DNA of 33,275 bases from Cytophagales bacterium (GCA_004292855.1 RDXN01000090.1:1-33275); one strand, 5' to 3'. Positions 1 to 8,516 are shown, counted from the stretch's first letter. Numbers and translations are program-made. The notes: generated by a model from the letters alone, not told the origin.

Positions 1-515
1 AGAAAACGATAGAAAGTTCGGAGGCCATGCTCCGAATTGCCTTCATTTCCATTATCATCAACCGATTCGCCAAATAAGCTAACAAAACATACTCTAAGTT
101 CCGCAACAATCGCGTCTATCTGCTTTTTTGCTTCATCTGAAACGAAATTTCCGATTGTTGGAGAAGTGCTCTTTCGTACATCCTCCACTATTTTTTTCAA
201 AGCTAAGTCTGAGTTCTTCACACTGAATCCCTCCATACTCTCAGGGCCAAATACTCTCTTGAGATTACCAATGACCTTATCTGTTTTCTGCTTATTCCCC
301 TTCGAAAGGTAATACTCCACGCTACTTTTAATTACATGGTTTGTATTTTTCTCAAAGTTCTGTGGAAAAATAAATGACTCAAGAGTTACATTAGCCCTTC
401 TTGCTTGGGATTGAACGTCAATTTTGGGCTGTGTCAAGTTGGGTTCATTACCAAGGTTATCGCACCCTTATAAGCTTATTGCAAACACAATGCATGCTAA
501 AAAACTTTTTTTCAT
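1..515 (-). pseudogene. Lipoprotein gene with in-frame stop in the lipobox, truncated by window edge
   Basis: Reading the minus strand from the ATG at 515-513 gives a typical lipoprotein signal (MKKSFLACIVFAISL), then TAA as codon 16 (468-470), then Gly-Cys-Asp-Asn. The reading frame stays open from codon 17 to the left edge, about 155 codons, in the same frame as the signal. Codons 15-18 therefore read Leu-stop-Gly-Cys, which is a lipobox whose position before Gly has become a stop. A single change such as TCA to TAA would explain it. The downstream protein is hydrophilic and Lys/Glu-rich, and I do not recognise a family. The 3' end lies outside the window. Base composition is AT-richer than the neighbouring genes. 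It is either a recent pseudogene or a base error in the assembly; use of another start is unlikely because the lipid-attachment Cys lies just after the stop. The 92-codon plus-strand frame at 37-312 is its shadow. Confidence 0.72.
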
Positions 516-556
516 ACTTTTGCAATCGGTTTTAGTGAAACAAATAAGACCTCAAC

Positions 557-593
557 AAGCCGCTCCGACTGTGCCAACATGAGGGGGCGGCTT
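557..593. terminator. Weak hairpin between regulator and lipoprotein gene
   Basis: Seven-base arms AAGCCGC (557-563) and GCGGCTT (587-593) enclose a 23-base loop. The T-rich stretch follows on the plus strand only. It lies downstream of the response regulator, which is read on the minus strand, so it could help end that transcript, but the loop is long and there is no U-tract in that direction. The rest of 516-670 shows nothing else recognisable. Confidence 0.2.
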
Positions 594-670
594 TGTTGTT
601 TACAAAGGTAGGGGAAGGATTATGTTTGTGTCAATCACCGCTACAGAGGGTTTTTCATCATCTGTAGAGG

Positions 671-1330
671 TTAATCCACAAGTTGTGCGTTGGCCTGTAG
701 CCACTCCCCATAGGAACTCATGAAGTAAATAATGTCCCGGCGGCTTTTCAGCCCCAGCGCGTTGGCTATGTTTTTCTTGTGGGAGGCAACAGTATCGGGC
801 GAGATATGTAATTGCTCCGCGATTTCGGAGATCATCAGTCCCCGGCATGTCAGAATCAAAATCTGCTTTTGGCGGACCGATAAACCGTCAAGGCGAGCGA
901 TCACGGCAGGATCGGTGGTGGGCAGGGGGAAGTGCAGTTGGGCCGCAAACGTCGGGCTGATGTAGCGAAACCGGTCGCGCAGGTGTTGTAGGCAGATGTC
1001 CAGTTCGGGCAGATCGAATGTGTCGGGCAGGTAGCCGCTTGCGTCGGTGAGCAGGGCCGGTTGGAGATGCTCGGCTTCGGGCGGCAACACCAGAACAACG
1101 CGGGTTATGGCATTCAGTTGCATGAGCAGGTGAGCCGCCCGGAACCCGTTGTCATCGTCAAATTGCACATCGACCAAGGCTATGTCGGGCACAAAACGCA
1201 GCGCAGTTGCTTTTGCTTCGGCTAGTGTTGATGGGTTTACTACCGTTCGATACCCCTGGCGTTCAGCGTGGGAAACCACCGACTGGGCAATGAGTTGGCG
1301 GTGGTGCAGGATTAACAAGTTGGTGGCCAT
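671..1330 (-). CDS. LuxR/NarL-type response regulator with degenerate receiver domain
   Basis: This 219-residue protein has the layout of a NarL/FixJ response regulator: a receiver-like domain at about residues 1-120 and a LuxR-type helix-turn-helix at about 148-205 (LSVRQKQILILTCRGL, then SEIAEQLHISPDTVASHKKN). The phospho-acceptor position is kept as Asp54 in LVDV. The acidic pair that normally follows the first strand is His9-His10, the conserved Thr/Ser after strand 4 is Pro, and the conserved Lys after strand 5 is replaced in the segment GYLPDT. Metal-dependent phosphorylation is therefore doubtful, and the domain may work as a pseudo-receiver. No histidine kinase lies beside it, so it is an orphan here. 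Family assignment of the DNA-binding domain is secure; the target genes and signal are unknown. Confidence 0.88.
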   Translation of the reverse strand: MATNLLILHHRQLIAQSVVSHAERQGYRTVVNPSTLAEAKATALRFVPDIALVDVQFDDDNGFRAAHLLMQLNAITRVVLVLPPEAEHLQPALLTDASGYLPDTFDLPELDICLQHLRDRFRYISPTFAAQLHFPLPTTDPAVIARLDGLSVRQKQILILTCRGLMISEIAEQLHISPDTVASHKKNIANALGLKSRRDIIYFMSSYGEWLQANAQLVD

Positions 1331-1352
1331 ACAGTTGATGAAGAGGCTTTCT

Positions 1353-1360
1353 CAAATGTA
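1353..1360 (-). promoter_or_regulatory. Candidate Bacteroidota -7 box for the response regulator
   Basis: The minus strand carries TACATTTG, a full match to the TAnnTTTG -7 consensus known for Bacteroidota, 22 bases before the ATG at 1330. A T-rich tract ending in TTG lies upstream at 1374-1385, but its distance is shorter than the usual spacing to a -33 TTG, so only the -7 half is convincing. The same stretch (CACTATT, A-run, AATAGTG) can form a weak hairpin after lspA. Confidence 0.35.
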
Positions 1361-1397
1361 TGCACTATTCACTCAAAAAAAAAAATAGTGACACTGT

Positions 1398-2168
1398 TTA
1401 GTCACCCTTTTTTGCTCTGTCTTCTTCGCTGCCCAACTCTGGTGTGGGTTGGCCCTCTATGGCAGCAACAGGCGAATGTTCTTGTTGATTATCAGTTACT
1501 TCCTCAGTAAACTCACCAGTCGGAAGCACAGCAGCAGTTGCATTAGTAGGTGCATCGGGCGGCAGTTGTCCATCGGGGTCGAAGGTGTGGTCGCGGAAGA
1601 ACCGGCGTTGGAAAAACAGGATCAGGCAGACGCCAATAAAAATACAGGAATCGGCAATATTAAAAATGGGCGTCGAGTAGTATTGACCGCCCCAGAGTGG
1701 CACCCAATCGGGAATAAAACCCTCCCATACATCCACAAAAACCATGTCGATCACCTGCCCGTGAAACCAAGGCGTTATGGAGCCGTAAGGGGCGTTGCCC
1801 AGCATTACCCCGTAAAACGTACTATCGATCACGTTGCCCACGGCACCGGCCAAAATCATGCTCATGGCCCAGAGCAAACCGTTGGGTGCGCCCTGTCGGG
1901 CCAAATGGACCAGATACCAGCCAATGCCCGTCATGGCAACAAGCCGGAACACGCTCAAAATCAGTTTGCCGTAGTTATGGCTTAGCTGCATACCGAAGGC
2001 CATGCCGGGGTTCAACACATAATGGAGCTTGAACCAGTCGCCAATCAGGGCAATTTGTCCGGCAAAGCCCGGTTGCATGTAGTGGTGAACGGCCAGTTTA
2101 GACGCTTGGTCGATACCAATCAACAACAGGGCAAACAGGAAGTATTTGAGCGGGTTTTTCTGAATCAT
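1398..2168 (-). CDS. lspA: Lipoprotein signal peptidase II with C-terminal tail
   Basis: LspA is the inner-membrane aspartyl protease that removes the signal peptide from prolipoproteins after lipidation. The protein (256 residues from this start) has four membrane segments and the two catalytic-Asp motifs: Asp115 in GNVIDSTFYG and Asp173 in FNIADSCIF, plus the conserved GQVIDMVFVD segment between them. The insertion between the motifs (about residues 120-165) is usual in Bacteroidota. After the last membrane helix comes an acidic, Pro/Glu-rich tail of about 60 residues with no recognisable domain. The frame can be extended to an upstream ATG at 2222, but those 18 residues would be encoded by the inverted repeat, and the ATG at 2168 gives the normal N-terminus (MIQKNPLKYF). 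The window holds several lipoproteins that would be its substrates. It lies 100 bases downstream of proline dehydrogenase. Confidence 0.96.
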   Translation of the reverse strand: MIQKNPLKYFLFALLLIGIDQASKLAVHHYMQPGFAGQIALIGDWFKLHYVLNPGMAFGMQLSHNYGKLILSVFRLVAMTGIGWYLVHLARQGAPNGLLWAMSMILAGAVGNVIDSTFYGVMLGNAPYGSITPWFHGQVIDMVFVDVWEGFIPDWVPLWGGQYYSTPIFNIADSCIFIGVCLILFFQRRFFRDHTFDPDGQLPPDAPTNATAAVLPTGEFTEEVTDNQQEHSPVAAIEGQPTPELGSEEDRAKKGD

Positions 2169-2182
2169 AATTTTAGAGTTGA

Positions 2183-2263
2183 CAGTAAGCAGTTGCAGTG
2201 GGCAGTTGTTGACGCCTAACAATTAGCTGTGCGTCAGCAACTGCCCACTGCAACTGCTTACTG
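2183..2263. repeat. Long inverted repeat filling the proline dehydrogenase-lspA gap
   Basis: Arms at 2183-2215 and 2231-2263 (33 bases each, one mismatch) flank a 15-base loop. The arms consist of variations on CAGTAAGCAGTTGCAGTGGGCAG. The element begins five bases after the stop codon of proline dehydrogenase and ends 14 bases before the lspA start, both read on the minus strand, so any read-through transcript would fold into a very stable hairpin just ahead of lspA. There is no U-tract after it. Related sequence is found inside valS at 20052-20084. Confidence 0.85.
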
Positions 2264-2268
2264 CTCAC

Positions 2269-3498
2269 TTAACATTTCGCAGCTCTCCGCCGATCCATCT
2301 CTTTTTCGATCAGCTTGAACTCGCGGCTGCTTTGGCCGGCAATCGACTTATTTTCTTCGGCCCGGCGGAACAAATACGGCATAACGGCCTCCACAGGACC
2401 ATACGGCACATATTTTGCCACATTATACCCCGCGTTGGCGAGGTTGTACGAGATATTATCGCTCATGCCGAGCAACTGCGCGAACCAAATGTGTTCGTCG
2501 TTGGGCGCAATACCGAGTTGCTTCATTCGCCCGAAACAGTATTGGCAACTTTGCTCATTGTGTGTGCCCAGGCAAATCGAGACGGTATCGCGGTTATTCA
2601 GAGCGAAGTCGATGGCCCGATTGAAATCGTGGTCGGTGTCTTCTTTTGTGGCCTGAATGGGGTCCTGATACTCCTCCTCGTGCGAACGAACGCGCTCTTT
2701 CTCCAGATACGCCCCCCGAACTAGCTTGGCACCCAACAGACAACCCTGTTCGCGGGCGGTTTCGGTGGCCTGCACGAAGTTGTCGTACATTTCCCAACGA
2801 TACATCTGGTACGTGTTGAACACAACAGGCCGTTCGCGGTTGTAATGGGCCATCATCTCGTATGCCAACGAGTCGATGGTGTTCTGGAGCCAGCTCTCCT
2901 CAGCGTCGATAAAAATACGAACGTTGCGCTCATGAGCACGGGCACACAGGCGGTTCACCCGGTCGCGAACGCGGTCGTAAGCGGCCTGTTCCTCGGTAGA
3001 GAGTGTCTCGCCTTTCTGGACGGCTTCGAGCAGGTCAGAACTTGCCACACCAGTCACTTTGAATACAGAGAATGGAATATCGTTCGATTCGCTCGCCCGC
3101 TCAATGGTACGTAGAATTTCGAGGGTCGTTTCCTCAAAGCTTCGTTCACTTTCCTCGCCTTCAATTGAAAAATCGAGGATCGTGCCAATGTGATTATTGT
3201 GCAGTTTGTTGATTGTCTTCTCGCAATCGCGGATGCTCTCGCCCCCACAGAATTGGTCAAAAATGGTGCTTTTGATGAGCTTTTTGATTGGCAACTGGAG
3301 TTTCAGGGCAATTTTGATGAAAAAAGTCCCTAAATTTACCAGCCAAGCCTTATTCATCAACGCAAAAAGCCAGTACGTTTTCCGTAACTTGAAATCAGAC
3401 TGGCAAGTGAAGGCAATCGAAGTGTCCTCAAACGATACGGACGCCACCTCAGTGGGCCGTTGCAGAGTTGTCGGCATTAGATTACTTCTATTCGACAT
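2269..3498 (-). CDS. Proline dehydrogenase (monofunctional)
   Basis: The enzyme oxidises L-proline to pyrroline-5-carboxylate with FAD and passes electrons to the quinone pool. At 409 residues it is a monofunctional PRODH, with no P5C dehydrogenase part as in long PutA. Recognisable TIM-barrel motifs are the KLVRGAYLEKER strand, and the C-terminal YGPVEAVMPYLFRRAEEN helix, whose Arg-Arg pair binds the proline carboxylate in this family. The N-terminal part (FEDTSIAF, RKTYWLFALMNKAWLV) matches what I know of Cytophagales homologues. An alternative start lies at 3477 (MPTTLQ); both are plausible. The partner P5C dehydrogenase is not in the window. Peptidases elsewhere in the window could supply its substrate, but that is inference. 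Confidence 0.95.
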   Translation of the reverse strand: MSNRSNLMPTTLQRPTEVASVSFEDTSIAFTCQSDFKLRKTYWLFALMNKAWLVNLGTFFIKIALKLQLPIKKLIKSTIFDQFCGGESIRDCEKTINKLHNNHIGTILDFSIEGEESERSFEETTLEILRTIERASESNDIPFSVFKVTGVASSDLLEAVQKGETLSTEEQAAYDRVRDRVNRLCARAHERNVRIFIDAEESWLQNTIDSLAYEMMAHYNRERPVVFNTYQMYRWEMYDNFVQATETAREQGCLLGAKLVRGAYLEKERVRSHEEEYQDPIQATKEDTDHDFNRAIDFALNNRDTVSICLGTHNEQSCQYCFGRMKQLGIAPNDEHIWFAQLLGMSDNISYNLANAGYNVAKYVPYGPVEAVMPYLFRRAEENKSIAGQSSREFKLIEKEMDRRRAAKC

Positions 3499-3652
3499 AG
3501 TGTAAGCCCTTTTTTCAGGGTACTAGCACGAAGGTTGAACGCTCCAAGCAGAACCGGAACGTTGTGTTAAACGATACAACAAAGTAAAGTACGGTTGGTT
3601 AGGAATAGCGTCAAAAACTACTTCAACAGACTAAAAACGAGCTTTTAAAGTT

Positions 3653-3660
3653 TACCTTTG
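3653..3660 (+). promoter_or_regulatory. Candidate -7 box in the divergent spacer before DAHP synthase
   Basis: TACCTTTG matches the Bacteroidota -7 consensus TAnnTTTG and lies 135 bases before the DAHP synthase start. No good -33 TTG is seen at the usual distance, so this is tentative. A second near-match (TTAATTTG, 3775-3782) lies close to the start codon. The whole 3499-3795 spacer separates two divergent genes; apart from these boxes I see no gene, hairpin or known riboswitch in it. Confidence 0.3.
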
Positions 3661-3795
3661 TTCCCGGTTTTTCTGTGGAATCCGGTTGCAAATATACCAC
3701 TTTTTCGAATCAAAAGTTCCAAATACCCTATCGGGTAGATTAATGCCATTACGCATCCAGCAATACGCATTACCTTAATTTGAATACAGAGAATT

Positions 3796-4893
3796 ATGAA
3801 GCCTGAGTTAGTTGTACAGCCGTTGGAGTCGTGGGTCGAAACCAATGGCAAGCCGTTAATTATCGCCGGTCCGTGCAGTGCCGAGACCGAAGAGCAGTTA
3901 GTCGAAACCGCCCGGCAACTGAAAGACCTTAACGCCGTTCATGTAATTCGGGCGGGTGTTTGGAAGCCCCGTACACGCCCTGGCAGTTTCGAGGGCATGG
4001 GCGAGGCCGCCCTCCCCTGGCTCCAGCGGGCCAAAGCAGAAACAGGTCTGCCGTTTGCGGTGGAAGTTGCCACGCCGGAGCATATCGAACTTGCCTTAAA
4101 ATACGGCGTCGATATTCTTTGGGTAGGTGCCCGCACTACGGTGAATCCGTTTAATGTGCAGGAAATTGCCGATGCTCTGCGGGGTGTCGACGTGCCGGTG
4201 CTGGTCAAAAATCCTGTGAACCCCGACCTAGCCCTCTGGGTGGGTGCGTTTGAGCGGTTGGCGGGCGCGGGCATCACCAAACTTGGAGCTATTCACCGGG
4301 GCTTTGCTACGGGCGAAGCCAGCAAGTACCGCAACATCCCGATGTGGCAGATGGCTATCGAGCTGAAGTCGATCTTCCCCCAGATGCCCATCATCGGCGA
4401 CCCCAGCCACATGGCCGGCAAGCGTGCCTACCTGAACGAACTGGCACAAATGGCGATGGACCTCAACTACGACGGCCTAATCGTAGAGTCGCACATTGAC
4501 CCCGACAAAGCCTGGAGCGATGCCGCTCAGCAATTGACCCCGGCGGCTTTTGGCGAGATGCTCGACCACCTGCAAATCCGGCAGGTTGACTCGGCTAACA
4601 TCGAATTCCAGAGCTTCCTGGAGCAGTCGCGCCGAAACATCGACAACGTCGACCGGCAGATTGTCGAGATGCTTGGTGCCCGCATGGCCCTCGTGGAGCG
4701 GCTGGCCGAATACAAGCGCGATAACAACGTGACCCTGTTCCAGCCCGACCGTTGGAAGGAGATCCTGAAAACCCGTACCGAACTGGGTCAGAAACTGAAC
4801 CTCTACCCCGAACTCGTGGAAGAAATTTACAAGATCATCCACATGGAGTCGATTCGGAAGCAAACGGAGGTGATGAATAATCAACCTGCATAA
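3796..4893 (+). CDS. Bifunctional DAHP synthase / chorismate mutase
   Basis: The first reaction of the shikimate pathway (PEP plus erythrose 4-phosphate to DAHP) and the chorismate-to-prephenate branch step are joined in one 365-residue chain. Residues about 10-265 are a type I-beta DAHP synthase, with LIIAGPCSAE near the N-terminus, KPRTRPGSFEGMG, LVKNPVNPD and IIGDPSHMAGKR as barrel motifs. Residues about 272-355 are an AroQ-type chorismate mutase, with NIDNVDRQIVEMLGARMALV and the EYKRDNN helix. This domain order is known in Bacteroidota, where the mutase domain is thought to confer feedback control by prephenate. The gene stands alone and ends in a strong bidirectional terminator. The assignment is secure; the exact regulatory behaviour is inferred from relatives. 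Confidence 0.95.
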   Translation: MKPELVVQPLESWVETNGKPLIIAGPCSAETEEQLVETARQLKDLNAVHVIRAGVWKPRTRPGSFEGMGEAALPWLQRAKAETGLPFAVEVATPEHIELALKYGVDILWVGARTTVNPFNVQEIADALRGVDVPVLVKNPVNPDLALWVGAFERLAGAGITKLGAIHRGFATGEASKYRNIPMWQMAIELKSIFPQMPIIGDPSHMAGKRAYLNELAQMAMDLNYDGLIVESHIDPDKAWSDAAQQLTPAAFGEMLDHLQIRQVDSANIEFQSFLEQSRRNIDNVDRQIVEMLGARMALVERLAEYKRDNNVTLFQPDRWKEILKTRTELGQKLNLYPELVEEIYKIIHMESIRKQTEVMNNQPA

Positions 4894-4932
4894 AATGAAG
4901 AAGGGGCCGCATTGCGGCCCCTTCTTCATTTT
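4892..4932. terminator. Bidirectional intrinsic terminator between convergent genes
   Basis: Perfect 19-base arms (4892-4910 and 4914-4932) with a three-base loop ATT. The core is GGGGCCGC/GCGGCCCC flanked by AAAATGAAGAA and its complement, so each strand ends in a T-run. The stop codon of the DAHP synthase (4891-4893) touches one arm, and the stop codon of the DUF4249 gene (4926-4928) lies inside the other. Confidence 0.93.
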
Positions 4933-6044
4933 ATTTTTAACACTACCGACCTTCGGTTATAACCGCCGAAGCAACCGAGGCCCCCGTTGATGTTCGTGGG
5001 TATCGGCACGGGTTCGGCAAAGGGATTGCCATCGCTTCCACCCTGCCGCCAAATGGCGTCTTGATACCGGTAATAATTTTCGTCAACATGCAGGAGCGAA
5101 TAGGTAAGCTCGGCCTGACGGACAATACTACTCAAAGTTACCTTGCCGATATCAATTGTTTGGCTTGCAGGGTTGGATATACTGCCCGGTGGAGGAGATA
5201 TATTGGTGGTTCCGCTGGGGCCAGTAATTGATGTGGTACATGTCGGGCAAAAAATTGTTGTAGTGGTATTATCTGGATTGGTGATAACAATTGGATTCGA
5301 GAAGAACCCGCCATTATTATTGTAACGGTGATAGATACCCCTACGGGAGACCAGCCTGGTTCCATCGGTGCTGGCAGCATCGGCCTGCAAACCGTTGTTG
5401 TCGAAAAACGTAGTAGATACAGTTGGCGGTTGCACCAGGGCAGGGTTAGTCAGCGTTATGGGTTGGTATCGAAAAAAACCCGCTGCCCGATAGTAGTTTC
5501 GTTGCCCGGCGGGGTCGGTCCACTGAAGTCTTAGGCCATACTCCTTTGTAATGAAGGGTGTTCTAACTCCATTGCTAAAAGAGAACCCACTCTCCTGAAC
5601 TGTAGAGTCGAAACGGGCTTCGGGCGTGGGGGGCGGTCCCGGAATGGTGCATTGGCTCGTCACCTTCTTTCCATCGGGCGTCTCGACGTTGAGCGTGTAC
5701 GTCTGCCCTTCCAATACTGGGAAATCCCGCGCCGATACTACGTACACCCCCAGACCATTGTAATTTCCATATCGGAGTGCTGCCAGCCGAGAGCCGTTTG
5801 TAATGGTCACGTTGGCATTAGTCACGTTGAGGAATGAATTCGTGGCCGTTACAGACCCCAACACGGGCGTTGATAAACCTATGCGAGCAGCCAACACGGT
5901 ATCCTGGGGCGAAATAAAACAAGCCACCACCAATTTGCTGGCCTCGCGGTTCAGCCGGTCGGGGTCCACCTCATTGCGAAGCCCCGTTTCGCAGGAACTG
6001 AGGAACACGGGGAGAAGAAGGAAAAGAAGGAAAATACGATTCAT
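4926..6044 (-). CDS. DUF4249 outer-membrane lipoprotein
   Basis: The 372-residue protein starts with a lipoprotein signal ending in the lipobox LSSC at residues 15-18. The mature part is a beta-rich DUF4249 protein, recognised by the early VVACFISPQDTV segment, the FPVLEGQTYTLNVETPDGKK region and the Asn/Thr/Pro-rich loops. DUF4249 proteins are encoded next to TonB-dependent receptors in Bacteroidota and are presumed to act at the cell surface with them, as SusD does with SusC; the ligand is unknown. It follows the receptor gene with only six bases between, so the two form one transcription unit. Its end is shared with a bidirectional terminator. No frameshift or missing element is visible. 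Confidence 0.88.
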   Translation of the reverse strand: MNRIFLLFLLLPVFLSSCETGLRNEVDPDRLNREASKLVVACFISPQDTVLAARIGLSTPVLGSVTATNSFLNVTNANVTITNGSRLAALRYGNYNGLGVYVVSARDFPVLEGQTYTLNVETPDGKKVTSQCTIPGPPPTPEARFDSTVQESGFSFSNGVRTPFITKEYGLRLQWTDPAGQRNYYRAAGFFRYQPITLTNPALVQPPTVSTTFFDNNGLQADAASTDGTRLVSRRGIYHRYNNNGGFFSNPIVITNPDNTTTTIFCPTCTTSITGPSGTTNISPPPGSISNPASQTIDIGKVTLSSIVRQAELTYSLLHVDENYYRYQDAIWRQGGSDGNPFAEPVPIPTNINGGLGCFGGYNRRSVVLKIK

Positions 6045-6050
6045 GGCGGA

Positions 6051-8516
6051 TTAGAATTTAAAGTTGTAGCTAAACGCAGGCACAATTGGAAACACGGAGT
6101 AACGGAACAAGCCGGTGCGGGTTGTCACGTTTTGGCCTTGCGCGTTTTTCTCCGAAACGGGTTCTATACTGTAATAGAATGGGTTTCGGCGATTGTACAG
6201 GTTGTAAAAACTAATCTCCCAGGTTCGCTCGTGCCGCCGTTTCTGCTTGTGAAACTGAATGCCAAAATCAAATCGGTGATAGGCTTCGGCCCGGAAGGTG
6301 TTGCGCTGGCTACCATAATCGGTAACACTCCGCCCCACATCAAAAAGGCTTGCCACAAAGCGATTACTATTCGCAACCTGCCGGATACTGGGGTTGTGTT
6401 GTGGCGCACTATATTCCGCCAACGGCACTGTGAGCGCGTTTCCCGTGCCGTAAACCCAAGTGCCCGACAAGGTAATGCGCTTGCTTAGTTCGTAGATCCC
6501 AACCAGCGAAATATCGTGCCGACGGTCGTAACGGGGGAAAAACGTACGACCCCCGTTCAGCTCGGCAAACTGCCACTGCGTCCAGGAGAGGGTGTAACCC
6601 GCCCAGCCGGAGAAACGCCCGGTCTTTTTCTGCAACAGAAACTCAGCCCCATACGACCAACCCCGACCCGCCGTTACGTTGTCTTCCCAACGCACCTGAT
6701 CGGCAGACAGCGGATCGTCCAGAAACAGAAAACTTGCCCCTTCTTTATAATTGATGATGTTGTTCATGGTCTTGTAATACCCCTCGACCGTGAGCGACAA
6801 CCCCGACCTGTTGAAATCTTTGGCAAGTCCCAGGGCAACCTGCTCCGATTGTTGCGGGGCCACACGGTCGGTGGTGGGCACCCAGAGGTCGGTGGGGAGG
6901 CCCAGGCCCGTGTTCGAGAGCAGGTGTACGTACTGATTCATGAGCGAGTATGACCCCTTCAGCGACAGATCGGCTTTGAGTTTGTAAGCCACCGACAAAC
7001 GTGGTTCCGGCCGGAGGTAATTGACCTCTTTATGTACAAAATGGCTCAGACGCAGGCCCCCGTTCAGTCGCCAACGGTCGGTGGGTCGCCAGGAATCCTC
7101 GATGTATGCGCCCGACTCCTGCACATTGATGTCGTCTATCTTGCGGTTGAAATCTAGGTCGCCCGCGTTTTTCACGACCAACGCGCTTGGCGTAAAGCGG
7201 TGGGCAATAGTTTGCGCCCCAAACCGGATCGAATGTTGGGGCGAGGGATAATAATCGAAATCGCATTTGATCGATAAATCCCGAATCCCTGATGTGTACC
7301 GTAACGAGAACTGATCGGCGGGATTAAAACGACTAGTTTCTTCCGAAAAAATCTGGAACTTGTAATCGCTGTAGATGAGTGAGAGGTTGGCAAACAGCTT
7401 TTGTGAGAACAGGTGATTCCAGCGAAGCGTAGAGGTGGCGTTACCCCAGAATAGTCCGTTGTTGCTGCCTTCATCCTTCACGCGGGCGTAGAAGCGGTCG
7501 CGCCCGAAATAGCCACTCAGGTAAATTTTGTCTTTCTGGCCGAGGTCGTAGTTGGCCTTTGCGTTGAAATCGTAGAAATAATAACCGGCTTTCACATCGC
7601 CCTCGCTGGCTGCGGCAATAATTGGGGCCGCCAACACATCGAGGTATGTGCGCCGACCCGATACCAAAAACGACCCTTTTTTCGATTTGGTCAATGGCCC
7701 TTCGAGTGTCAGGCGCGAGGCAATGAGGCCAATGCCACCCTCACCGTGGAGTTTCTCGCGGTTGCCATCTTTCATGTTCAGGTCGATCACCGACGAGAGC
7801 CGCCCCCCGAACCGGGCCGGGAAACCGCCTTTGGTCAGTTCGACACTCTTGAGCGCGTCGCCGTTAAATACCGAGAAAAACCCGAACAAGTGGTTGGCGT
7901 TGTACACCACGGCATCGTCCAAAATAATCAGGTTTTGGTCGGGGCCACCCCCACGCACGTAAATGCCCGTTTGGCCTTCGGAGCCTTTCTGAACGCCCGG
8001 CATCAGTTGCAGAACTTTCAGTACGTCTTTCTCGCCCAAAAACGCCGGAATCTTCTTGATTTGACTAACAGGAATGTCGATCTGGCTCATCTGGGGCGTG
8101 TCGCTTACTTTCTCTTCGATTCGGTTAGCGGTCACGTTCACCTCGGTCAGGAGCTTTCCGGGCGTAAGCATCACGTTTAGTTGGGCATCGCGTTGAAGCG
8201 AAATACTCCGCAACACGGCCTCATAGCCCACAAACGAGTAGGCAAGCCGGACGCTATCCTGCACGGGCAGCGTGAGCGAATAAAAGCCGTATGTGTTGGT
8301 GGTGGTGCCGGTCGAGGTGCCGGGCAGGTACACGTTTACCCCAATCAGGGCTTCCCGGCTGCCGGCCTCGCGTACGTAGCCGCTGACTGTGGCGACCGAC
8401 CGGGTGGTAGCCGAGCGCGGTGCAGCCGGACGGGGAGCGGGCTGGTTGGGTGTTTGAGAAAATGCGGTGTGGACCGAAAAGGCAACGCCGGCAAGCAGCA
8501 GGTAGCGTCGTTTCAT
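6051..8516 (-). CDS. TonB-dependent receptor with carboxypeptidase-regulatory-like domain
   Basis: This 821-residue outer-membrane beta-barrel protein imports or senses a ligand using energy from TonB. A signal peptide at residues 1-20 (ending AFS before QT) is followed by a Pro/Ala-rich linker, a carboxypeptidase D regulatory-like beta-sandwich (about 42-125: VSGYVREAGSREALIGVNVY, then NTYGFYSLTL), the plug (about 140-250: LMPGVQKG, IYVRGGGPDQNLIILDDA, GGFPARFGGRLSSVIDLNM) and the barrel. It ends in aromatic Phe (FSYNFKF), as expected for BAM-dependent barrels. It pairs with the DUF4249 gene downstream. No sigma/anti-sigma pair is adjacent and there is no N-terminal signalling (STN) domain, so transcriptional self-regulation is not expected. 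The substrate cannot be read from sequence. Confidence 0.95.
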   Translation of the reverse strand: MKRRYLLLAGVAFSVHTAFSQTPNQPAPRPAAPRSATTRSVATVSGYVREAGSREALIGVNVYLPGTSTGTTTNTYGFYSLTLPVQDSVRLAYSFVGYEAVLRSISLQRDAQLNVMLTPGKLLTEVNVTANRIEEKVSDTPQMSQIDIPVSQIKKIPAFLGEKDVLKVLQLMPGVQKGSEGQTGIYVRGGGPDQNLIILDDAVVYNANHLFGFFSVFNGDALKSVELTKGGFPARFGGRLSSVIDLNMKDGNREKLHGEGGIGLIASRLTLEGPLTKSKKGSFLVSGRRTYLDVLAAPIIAAASEGDVKAGYYFYDFNAKANYDLGQKDKIYLSGYFGRDRFYARVKDEGSNNGLFWGNATSTLRWNHLFSQKLFANLSLIYSDYKFQIFSEETSRFNPADQFSLRYTSGIRDLSIKCDFDYYPSPQHSIRFGAQTIAHRFTPSALVVKNAGDLDFNRKIDDINVQESGAYIEDSWRPTDRWRLNGGLRLSHFVHKEVNYLRPEPRLSVAYKLKADLSLKGSYSLMNQYVHLLSNTGLGLPTDLWVPTTDRVAPQQSEQVALGLAKDFNRSGLSLTVEGYYKTMNNIINYKEGASFLFLDDPLSADQVRWEDNVTAGRGWSYGAEFLLQKKTGRFSGWAGYTLSWTQWQFAELNGGRTFFPRYDRRHDISLVGIYELSKRITLSGTWVYGTGNALTVPLAEYSAPQHNPSIRQVANSNRFVASLFDVGRSVTDYGSQRNTFRAEAYHRFDFGIQFHKQKRRHERTWEISFYNLYNRRNPFYYSIEPVSEKNAQGQNVTTRTGLFRYSVFPIVPAFSYNFKF

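Noticed and set aside
2169-2222. Upstream start of lspA adding 18 residues
   Set aside because: The extra codons come from the inverted repeat; the internal ATG gives the usual first membrane helix.
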